From Planococcaceae bacterium UBA3370 (lineage in GTDB: Bacteria > Bacillota > Bacilli > Bacillales_A > Planococcaceae): 12,097 nt of DNA. This document shows, piece by piece, positions 7,516 to 12,097 of the stretch (position 1 is the stretch's first letter; each line of letters starts with the position of its first letter). Under the pieces are notes generated by a model. The model was not told where the DNA came from and made no database searches. It saw nothing but the letters and a program-made list of their open reading frames with translations. The stretch is taken from the NCBI GenBank assembly GCA_002360295.1, contig DEQI01000361.1, positions 1 through 12,097 of the forward strand, given 5' to 3'. A program made the translations under genes and the position numbers.

Positions 7516-7593
7516 CTATTTCATTTGCTTTTCTAAAAAGCGATAGCTGTTTCGACTTTCATTTGGAAAGTCCCTTTTAAATAAGACTAAGAT
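7516..7593 (-). pseudogene. Possible C-terminal remnant downstream of the RidA gene
   Basis: A minus-strand frame of about 25 codons reads ILVLFKRDFPNESRNSYRFL and ends EKQMK-stop at 7516, 21 nt before the hairpin at 7495. The residue pattern is protein-like, but it has no start codon or ribosome binding site and an in-frame stop just upstream. It is probably the tail of a gene otherwise lost. Family not recognised. Confidence 0.3.
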
Positions 7594-7626
7594 TTACATC
7601 CATCATCTTATACAAATAAAGGTCTA

Positions 7627-8898
7627 TTATGCTTGCGGAGCTGTTCCTTCAGCATTTGATACAACTACATCAATTTGGATTAAAGCATCTTTAGGTAAAG
7701 CTGCAACACCTACGACTCTTCGTGCAGGAGTGCCACCTGGGAAGAATGCTGCGTAAGCTTCGTTAACAGCATCAATATCTGCCATATTTTTTAGGAAGAT
7801 GTTTACTTTTACTACATCTTCGAGTTTGTGATCAATACTCTCAATAATGGCCTTAATATTTTTTAAGCACTGTTCAGCTTGCTCTTTCGCACCACCAGCA
7901 ACCACTGCGCCCGTTTTAGGATCTACTGGTAATTGAGCTGACAGGTGATTGTAATGAGAAAATGCTACTGTTTGTGTAGAATAAGGACATTTCGGTGCAT
8001 TTTCAGTGTTGTTTGCCTTGATAACAATGCCATGTCTATCTTCAATCGCTTGTGGAGGTGTACCGTCTCCGTGTGACACGACTGCTTCAATTTGTACTAA
8101 AGCATCCATTGGTAATGCTGAAGCAGCAATTATTGTGCGCGCAGGAACATAAGCTACAGTTCTAGCGATAGCTGAATCTGGGAAGAATGTTGTATATACT
8201 TCATTTACTGCTTCAGTATCTGAAAGGTCTTTAAGGAAGATATTAATTTTTACAATATCATCAAAAGGAACATCGATACTTTCTAAAATTGCTTTAATAT
8301 TTTTTAAGCACTGTCTAGCTTGCTCTTTTACATCGCCAACTACTAATCTTCCTGTTTTTGGATCAATCGGTAATTGTGCCGAAAGGTTATTGTAATGAGA
8401 GAAAGAAACAGTTTGTGTAGATAGTGCACATGTTGGCGCATTTGGTGTGTTATTTGTAAGCTTAATTAAATCCCCTGCTTGTGGTGCATTTGGGATTGTC
8501 CCTTCACCATTTGACACAAGTGCTTCGATTTGCACTAAAGCATCCATTGGTAAAGCTGCCACTGCCACTGTTGTACGTGCTGGAACATATGTTGGGAAGA
8601 ATTTTTTATATACTTCATCTACAGCATCCACGTCTTTAATATCCTTAACGAATACTGTAATTCTCACAACATCACTCATCACATGATCAATGCTTTCTAC
8701 AATTGCCTTAATATTGTTAAAGCATTGTTCAGCTTGCTCTTTAATACCGCCAGCTACTAATTCACCTGTTTTTGGATCAATCGGTAATTGTGCTGAAAGG
8801 TTATTGTAATGAGAAAATGCTACTGTGTGTGAATATAATCCGTTACCGCTTGGAGCATTTTCTATATTTCTTGCTAGTACTGCGTTATAGCCGCTCAT
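7627..8898 (-). CDS. Three tandem RidA (YjgF/YER057c/UK114) domains in one chain
   Basis: A 423-aa cytosolic protein made of three Rid-family units: about residues 1-138, 139-285 and 286-423. Single-domain RidA proteins of about 125-130 aa hydrolyse reactive enamines/imines such as 2-aminoacrylate and work as trimers with active sites at subunit interfaces. Each unit carries the family phrases (T)V(A/S)FSHYN-LSAQLP-DPKTG, KEQA-QC--NIKAI-ESID, VF/IFLK and PAR...ALP-DAL-QI. The substrate-carboxylate arginine is present in all three (R108, R254, R393). Unit 2 has an extra stretch, SAIARTVAY (242-250), just before VPART, with a second Arg (R246). Units 1 and 2 share a 50-bp segment with one mismatch, indicating recent exchange or duplication. 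AGAGGA lies about 8 nt before the ATG. The gene stands alone, so no pathway is suggested by context. A one-chain pseudo-trimer is inference. Confidence 0.92.
   Translation of the reverse strand: MSGYNAVLARNIENAPSGNGLYSHTVAFSHYNNLSAQLPIDPKTGELVAGGIKEQAEQCFNNIKAIVESIDHVMSDVVRITVFVKDIKDVDAVDEVYKKFFPTYVPARTTVAVAALPMDALVQIEALVSNGEGTIPNAPQAGDLIKLTNNTPNAPTCALSTQTVSFSHYNNLSAQLPIDPKTGRLVVGDVKEQARQCLKNIKAILESIDVPFDDIVKINIFLKDLSDTEAVNEVYTTFFPDSAIARTVAYVPARTIIAASALPMDALVQIEAVVSHGDGTPPQAIEDRHGIVIKANNTENAPKCPYSTQTVAFSHYNHLSAQLPVDPKTGAVVAGGAKEQAEQCLKNIKAIIESIDHKLEDVVKVNIFLKNMADIDAVNEAYAAFFPGGTPARRVVGVAALPKDALIQIDVVVSNAEGTAPQA
8149..8175 (-). repeat. Extra SAIARTVAY segment in the second RidA unit
   Basis: Units 1 and 3 go directly from FFP to PAR within 3-4 residues. 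Unit 2 inserts about 9 residues resembling a second copy of the PARTxVA motif. This looks like the seam of an unequal exchange between RidA copies. Confidence 0.6.
8351..8814. repeat. Near-identical 50-bp direct repeats within the RidA gene
   Basis: 8351-8400 and 8765-8814 are identical except for position 8380/8794 (C/T), an offset of 414 bp that equals one RidA unit (138 codons). A further exact 24-bp match links unit 1 (8803-8826) to unit 3 (7948-7971). Such similarity at synonymous sites implies recent duplication or gene conversion. Confidence 0.85.
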
Positions 8899-8970
8899 AA
8901 TAGTATTCCTCTTTTCGATAATATTTTATTAACTCATGTTTTGTACCGACAAAACCGGTCAAAACCATAG

Positions 8971-9183
8971 TTCCAAATTGGCAAAGAAAAAAACGGATTC
9001 GCCGAGAAAATCGTATTCATACAAAACCGCACAAACGAAGCGAATGGCTGGCTATGCTCCGTACCATTACGTTCATTTGCGATGTTGATATTAGTCGATT
9101 ATATGGCATCCGCTGAAGCATGGAGGTCTTCTTTACATCGACCATTTCGCTGCTTCACCTTGCAAAAGAGTTCCTAGGTTTAT
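8971..9183 (+). pseudogene. Decayed IS4-family transposase fragment
   Basis: One frame gives FQIGKEKNGFAEKIVFIQNRTN (split by a frameshift near 9030) and the next gives KRSEWLAMLRT...DVDISRLYGIR-stop-SMEVFF...SLLHLAKEFLG. This matches the C-terminal catalytic part of IS4-type DDE transposases: the RNR-KSEWLA phrase, then the Y-x2-R-x3-E-x6-K signature where YGIRWSIEVFFK is typical. Here the Trp is a stop codon and the Lys is lost. No N-terminal half or inverted repeats are visible, so this is an old fragment. The family is recognised from memory. Confidence 0.65.
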
Positions 9184-9397
9184 GAGTATCAGTGTTAACT
9201 GACTTTTTCATTTTAATACATCAAATAAATATTTTTTATCAAAAAAATGTATTATCTTTTTGGGCGAGAATTCCTTAATATAAGTCATTTTTCTTATTTA
9301 CGGAACATTCACTGGAAATTAATCCACCACTTAGAAAGTGTAGTTTTGCTAAATTTCTTGATGTGGTGGACTTACTGCTCTCCAAGGTAATAAAAGA

Positions 9398-9436
9398 AAA
9401 ACCCCGTTAGATTTTTATCTAACGGGCGTTTTTTTT
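9398..9436. terminator. Strong bidirectional terminator at the IS left boundary
   Basis: A perfect 10-bp stem (CCCGTTAGAT 9403-9412, ATCTAACGGG 9417-9426) has a TTTT loop, eight Ts on the plus side (9429-9436) and TTTTTCTTTT on the minus side. The IS target duplication begins within its plus-side T tract. Confidence 0.9.
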
Positions 9437-9439
9437 ATT
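9432..9439 (+). repeat. Target-site duplication, left copy
   Basis: TTTTTATT directly outside the left inverted repeat, identical to 11375-11382. It lies in the T tract of the upstream terminator. The low complexity makes a chance match more likely than for a mixed sequence, but length and position fit exactly. Confidence 0.75.
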
Positions 9440-9461
9440 GGCTCTGTTAAATTTAATTGTT
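9440..9461 (+). repeat. Left terminal inverted repeat of the IS
   Basis: Begins GGCTCTGTTAAA and ends TTGTTG. It pairs with 11353-11374: 11 consecutive matches at the outer end and five at the inner end, with a diverged middle. Confidence 0.8.
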
Positions 9462-9506
9462 GTTTTTATGAAGACTCACCAAGTTGACTATAAACCAAAA
9501 TACCAA

Positions 9507-9544
9507 AAAGACGAGAAACCTCTTTAAAAGTGTTTCTCGTCTTT
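9507..9544 (-). terminator. Terminator of the passenger gene inside the IS
   Basis: A perfect 13-bp stem (9507-9519 with 9532-9544) encloses a 12-nt loop. On the minus strand it is followed by a T-rich TTTTTGGTATTTT (the five Ts include stem-end bases). It lies 37 nt after the passenger stop and would also end read-through from the transposase. Confidence 0.8.
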
Positions 9545-9580
9545 CTATATGGCTTTTACAAGATATTTATAGCTACTATG

Positions 9581-10177
9581 TTAATCATCATTATCTAAAA
9601 TAGGAAGCACAGAAGAAGGTAAGAAGCTACTTACATTTTTAAGTGTAGAAAACTTTAAATCATTCGAAAAAATAGCAAGATAAGTCGCAGCATTCGGTAA
9701 ATAATATACTGTATGCCCTTCTTGGAGATTAATATCTATAGGAATTTGAGTAAATAATGATTCCTCTCTTAACTCATCGCCAACTAAAAAACAGTCTTTT
9801 TGAGTTGACCATAAAACGATATCATCCATACAGCTAAGAACTTTTAATAAAGGGAAAATACCGCAGAATTGTTCGCTATTTATAACTTCAATAATAGCTA
9901 CCAAATAACCGTTTTTAAATTGTTTACTCGTACATTGTTTTATTTTATGATGTACACTTGTTTGTTCAAACTTCTCTACAAATGATTCTTCTACTTGTAC
10001 ACAAAAGTATAGAGGGAATGATTGGCTCTCTCTCATCCATAAACTTAATACTTCAATAGGCATTCCATCCGACTCCGGAAAATAACAATCATAAACATAG
10101 TTAATATTTATATTCATATCAAATGGAATGGATTCTTTCCAATCTTCCATAGACGATTGATAAATTTGGCATCTCAT
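9581..10177 (-). CDS. Passenger protein of the IS1595-like element, function unknown
   Basis: A 198-aa protein I do not recognise. It starts MRCQIYQSSMEDW, has no signal peptide or obvious membrane helix, and looks like a soluble alpha/beta protein with alternating hydrophobic strands (FPLYFCVQVEE, NGYLVAIIEVI, HTVYYLPNAATYLAIFS). It ends in an acidic LDNDD and has seven scattered cysteines without a CxxC pattern. It lacks transposase, zinc-ribbon or HTH motifs. The ribosome binding site is weak (AAGAGTG about 8-9 nt before the ATG). It follows the transposase by 79 nt on the same strand, without an intervening terminator, and ends at its own hairpin, so it is probably co-transcribed. Its place between the inverted repeats shows it moves with the IS. 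Cargo such as a regulator, resistance or immunity protein is possible, but nothing in the sequence decides. Confidence 0.75.
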   Translation of the reverse strand: MRCQIYQSSMEDWKESIPFDMNININYVYDCYFPESDGMPIEVLSLWMRESQSFPLYFCVQVEESFVEKFEQTSVHHKIKQCTSKQFKNGYLVAIIEVINSEQFCGIFPLLKVLSCMDDIVLWSTQKDCFLVGDELREESLFTQIPIDINLQEGHTVYYLPNAATYLAIFSNDLKFSTLKNVSSFLPSSVLPILDNDD

Positions 10178-10256
10178 TTTATCACTCTTTTCTAAACCCT
10201 ACTTTTAAGGGAAAATATCAATATTTCCATTAAAGCCCCAATCATTAAAATGAGCA

Positions 10257-11285
10257 TTACACATTGAATTTCGATAACCTCAAGCTTCGATAGGTTTCTG
10301 TCATTTCAAAAACAAAGGATGTCAAAAGAAATTCTTTGATATTGTGTTTTGTACTTTCATTACTATGACTATCTACAAATAAGAACCAAGCTAGGTAATT
10401 ATCAAGGTATTTAGATGCTACACCTTTAAAACGATGTATCCAATGTTTTAAACGTGAATGGAGTCCGTTTACATTTTGAATATGATACAAACCTTTGATA
10501 ACGTGTTTTCCATCGTCTGATTTAATGCGATAGTGTTCAATTCCTTTTTCATTTGCATACGTTTTATAGGCTCTCCAAGCGTCTGTTACGAGTACATTAT
10601 TTGATGTTAGTTTAGAGCCTATCATACCGTCAACTTTGGTTTTCACAACACGCCCCATACAGGCTATCTTTGAAACAGTTGCTTTTGTTCGGTCTCTAGC
10701 AACTAGAACACAGACTTGTTCCTTGCTTATACCTCTGTGCTTAGATTTACCGCCTCGCTTACGTGGTTTACGTTCACTTATGCCACGTTGCCCTTTTTGA
10801 GAATACAAAAAATAAGTCTCGTCCACTTCAACGATTCCATCAAATTGTTCAAAATCCATTTGTTTAAGAGCCGATAACAACTTATGTCTCCAATAGAATA
10901 ATGTAACCCAAGTAACTCCTACAATTTCTGCTGATTTTCGCAGAGAATAGCCTTTAAACATACATTCAACAAAAGTAATCCATTCATTGCCTTTTCTAGT
11001 GCGGTAAAGAATTGTATTTGTAGTATCCATAAATGTTTTACGACAAGCCTTGCAGCGATATCGTTGACGACCATTAACTTTACCGAATCGATTAATGTGT
11101 TCAGAAGTACAATGAGGGCACTCAAAGCCTTCTTTATAACGCACTTCTCGCATTTCATCGATTAGGCGACCATCAACAGTTGAGGAAGGTTCAACATAGC
11201 GTTTCACCCATTGAAACACTCGTTCTTTATCTGTATGCGATAATTTATCGATATGTTTTAATAAATTACTAAACGCTTTACTCAT
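10257..11285 (-). CDS. IS1595-family (ISXO2-like) transposase
   Basis: A 342-aa transposase for DNA cut-and-insert of its own element. Numbered from ATG 11285: N-terminal zinc ribbon with C56-x2-C59 and C78-x2-C81 (FECPHCTSEH...YRCKACRKTF), a helix-turn-helix-like part around 110-135 (KGYSLRKSAEIVGVTWVTLFYWR), then the ISXO2-like catalytic domain: first Asp D155 in EVDETYF, second D235 in VTDAWRAY, and a third motif NVNGLHSRLK (271-280) followed by RFKGVASKYLDNYLAWF. The third acidic position appears to be N273 or H276 instead of Glu, as in other members of this group. The frame is open back to 11360, but a promoter at 11347-11319 shows that the start is 11285, which has a G-rich site (11299-11293) 7 nt upstream. 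It appears intact. Confidence 0.92.
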   Translation of the reverse strand: MSKAFSNLLKHIDKLSHTDKERVFQWVKRYVEPSSTVDGRLIDEMREVRYKEGFECPHCTSEHINRFGKVNGRQRYRCKACRKTFMDTTNTILYRTRKGNEWITFVECMFKGYSLRKSAEIVGVTWVTLFYWRHKLLSALKQMDFEQFDGIVEVDETYFLYSQKGQRGISERKPRKRGGKSKHRGISKEQVCVLVARDRTKATVSKIACMGRVVKTKVDGMIGSKLTSNNVLVTDAWRAYKTYANEKGIEHYRIKSDDGKHVIKGLYHIQNVNGLHSRLKHWIHRFKGVASKYLDNYLAWFLFVDSHSNESTKHNIKEFLLTSFVFEMTETYRSLRLSKFNV

Positions 11286-11292
11286 CGTTGAA

Positions 11293-11321
11293 CCCCCCCA
11301 ATAAGAATGTTTGTTCTTATT
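11293..11321 (-). promoter_or_regulatory. Palindrome and G7 tract in front of the transposase start
   Basis: AATAAGAA (11300-11307) and TTCTTATT (11314-11321) form an 8-bp perfect palindrome that overlaps the -10 element and predicted transcription start. Directly beside it a run of seven Gs serves as the only Shine-Dalgarno-like site, 7 nt before ATG 11285. This could be an operator or a device that dampens transposase expression. Confidence 0.4.
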
Positions 11322-11347
11322 ATAAATAATTATTTGAAAGGTATCAA
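11319..11347 (-). promoter_or_regulatory. Near-consensus sigma-A promoter of the transposase
   Basis: On the minus strand TTGATA (11347-11342, 5/6) is followed by exactly 17 nt and a perfect TATAAT (11324-11319). It lies inside the IS, 6 nt from its right inverted repeat, and points to the transposase and passenger gene. Transcription would begin near 11312. Confidence 0.8.
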
Positions 11348-11352
11348 TTTTC

Positions 11353-11374
11353 AACATCAACCTTTAACAGAGCT
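11353..11374 (-). repeat. Right terminal inverted repeat of the IS
   Basis: Read on the minus strand from 11374 it starts AGCTCTGTTAAAGG and ends ATGTTG, the partner of 9440-9461. The outermost base differs (A against G). Confidence 0.8.
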
Positions 11375-11382
11375 TTTTTATT
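11375..11382 (+). repeat. Target-site duplication, right copy
   Basis: TTTTTATT directly outside the right inverted repeat, identical to 9432-9439. Confidence 0.75.
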
Positions 11383-11743
11383 AAATCAGTTTTTATTGCA
11401 CTTATACGTTTTCACATCAGAAAACGCACAATAAAACACAGGATGGAAATAATTATTGTAGTGTATGTGATTTATATGATGAATTGCGAGGGTAGAAACT
11501 TCTTCCATCGATAACCACTCAATTCTAGTCGCCTTCATTCTGTGTCAATTAATCCTATTAATTGGATCATTCTTCTCTTTTTCTTTCTCGCTATGCATAC
11601 CCTTCTAAGAAAATGGTGCTTCAATCAATTCCTATAATTATATACAGATGTAGCAATAAAAAAAATTCCTCTCACCAATGTTGTAAACTGGTGAGAGGAA
11701 TCCTTTAAAGTGCCCGAGTTAAAAGGTAGTTCGGGCTATTACA
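11383..11743. other. Non-coding interval right of the IS
   Basis: The right part holds the terminator of the last gene. On the minus strand, 11386-11538 is an open 50-codon frame (MKATRIEWLSMEEVSTLAIH...) that continues the frame of a short upstream reading segment across one stop. It has no ribosome binding site, so it may be decayed coding DNA. 11539-11664 is AT-rich with nothing else recognisable. Confidence 0.4.
11653..11701 (-). terminator. Rho-independent terminator of the rightmost gene
   Basis: A perfect 13-bp stem (ATTCCTCTCACCA 11665-11677 with 11689-11701) has an 11-nt loop. On the minus strand it is followed by an unbroken T run (8 Ts including the stem end). It lies 42 nt beyond the stop at 11744. 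Confidence 0.9.
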
Positions 11744-12097
11744 TTATTCAAATACATTTAATTTTATCTTTGCAAATTGCTGTGGTATATAAAACTTATT
11801 GATTAATAATGGAGTACCTTTATTATCATATAAATTTTCTAATAACAAAAAACATTCATTTTGTCCAACTAGCTTTTCATTTTTAGTAGCCAGATTAACT
11901 GTATGTGTATATTTGATTTCGATTTCGCCACTGTTAGCATATTGATATACTCGATTCTCAAAAAAATCGAGCATTTGTTCATTATCATTTAAATCTAGAT
12001 CAAATTTTTCTACAGATTCCATCGATATGAATGTAAAAGCATAGGCTACTAACTTGTTGTCTTTTCTATATAAGCGTTCTAAAGCCACAACAGTAGC
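11744..12097 (-). CDS. Hypothetical protein, probably 5' partial
   Basis: An open frame reaches the right edge. The only start-like codon near it is GTG at 12088, inside the phrase ATVVALERLYRKDNKLVAYAF, with no ribosome binding site in the bases visible. The gene therefore most likely starts beyond the window, leaving about 117 C-terminal residues. The visible part is soluble and mixed alpha/beta, with an acidic middle (EKFDLDLNDNEQMLDFFENRVYQY) and strands such as EIEIKYTHTVNLAT and ECFLLLENLYD, ending KFYIPQQFAKIKLNVFE. No family recognised. It is followed by a strong terminator, so it is the last gene of its transcript. Confidence 0.7.
   Translation of the reverse strand, partial: ATVVALERLYRKDNKLVAYAFTFISMESVEKFDLDLNDNEQMLDFFENRVYQYANSGEIEIKYTHTVNLATKNEKLVGQNECFLLLENLYDNKGTPLLINKFYIPQQFAKIKLNVFE

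Larger units (their letters stand above)
8899..9439. other. Gene-free interval with a dead transposase fragment and a terminator
   Basis: 8899-8960 is the leader of the RidA gene, with a weak promoter candidate (TTGTCG, 18 nt, TAAAAT on the minus strand). 8971-9183 is a decayed transposase. 9184-9390 is AT-rich with nothing I can assign. 9398-9436 is a strong terminator into whose T tract the IS1595-like element inserted. Confidence 0.6.
9440..11374 (-). mobile_element. Complete IS1595/ISXO2-like insertion sequence with a passenger gene (1935 bp)
   Basis: Terminal inverted repeats: left GGCTCTGTTAAATTTAATTG from 9440; the right end read on the minus strand from 11374 starts AGCTCTGTTAAAGGTTGATG. 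About 17 of 22 positions match, 11 of them in one block (GCTCTGTTAAA). The element is flanked on both sides by TTTTTATT (9432-9439 and 11375-11382), an 8-bp target duplication as expected for the IS1595 family. It holds an intact transposase near its right end and, downstream on the same strand, a 198-aa gene that is not a transposase. IS1595-family elements are known to carry passenger genes. Intact ends, intact transposase and perfect duplications suggest a recent, possibly active insertion. Confidence 0.85.

Noticed and set aside
8447..8686. 79-codon plus-strand open frame antisense to the RidA gene
   Set aside because: A mirror of the strongly conserved RidA coding strand, with no ribosome binding site or family match.
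9321..9370. Inverted TCCACCAC...GTGGTGGA pair as a possible element end
   Set aside because: Only 8 bp with a 34-nt gap. No target duplication or transposase is linked to it.
9277..9410. Plus-strand open frame of about 44 codons ending in KVIKEKPR-stop
   Set aside because: It has no start codon or ribosome binding site, its stop lies inside the terminator stem, and no family is recognised. Probably chance, or very decayed IS sequence.
11286..11360. ATG at 11360 as transposase start, giving 25 more residues
   Set aside because: The near-consensus promoter (11347-11319) is downstream of it and it overlaps the IS end. The G-rich site before 11285 marks the start.
11712..11736. Second hairpin GCCCGA...TCGGGC before the 11665-11701 terminator
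   Set aside because: Only six pairs and no T tract. The perfect 13-bp hairpin next to it explains termination.
1..12097. CRISPR arrays, tRNA, rRNA and riboswitches
   Set aside because: No regularly spaced short repeats, no tRNA cloverleaf or CCA end, no rRNA sequence and no recognisable riboswitch leader were seen on either strand.

Overview
The window looks like chromosomal DNA of a low-GC, spore-forming Bacillaceae, most like Lysinibacillus or a close relative. The evidence is AT-rich DNA with strong AGGAGG-type ribosome binding sites, a LysM + GH18 spore-cortex-lytic-type hydrolase, a YusW-like lipoprotein, and an exported YcdB/YcdC-type protein with C-terminal S-layer homology (SLH) repeats. 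Most genes lie on the minus strand.

Layout. (1) 1-1280 (-): SleL/YaaH-type hydrolase, cut by the left edge just before its C-terminus; its best start is a rare ATT behind a perfect Shine-Dalgarno. (2) 1415-1894 (+): a divergent YusW-like lipoprotein, ending at a bidirectional terminator. (3) 4023-1965 (-): a translationally coupled pair, an ABC/SMC-like AAA ATPase and a small protein with Toprim-like acidic motifs, resembling two-gene ATPase-Toprim anti-phage modules. (4) 6367-4154 (-): secreted SLH protein with its own promoter and terminator. (5) 6368-7495: gene decay, with a small minus-strand C-terminal remnant and a plus-strand pseudogene carrying two nonsense codons and one frameshift. 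(6) 8898-7627 (-): a single-chain protein made of three tandem RidA domains. (7) 8899-9439: a decayed IS4-type transposase fragment and a strong terminator. (8) 9440-11374: a complete IS1595/ISXO2-like element. It has about 22-bp imperfect terminal inverted repeats, 8-bp target duplications TTTTTATT, an intact transposase under a near-consensus promoter, and an unrecognised 198-aa passenger gene. (9) 11383-12097: a non-coding stretch, then a minus-strand gene of unknown function whose 5' end is probably beyond the right edge.

The genes do not form one pathway. The left part fits cell-envelope and spore biology, with the ATPase-Toprim pair as an isolated possible defence cassette. The right part is a zone of IS insertion and decay. 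The points most worth following are the triple RidA protein, which could fold as a one-chain version of the usual RidA trimer and carries traces of recent repeat recombination; the passenger gene inside the IS; and the ATPase-Toprim pair.
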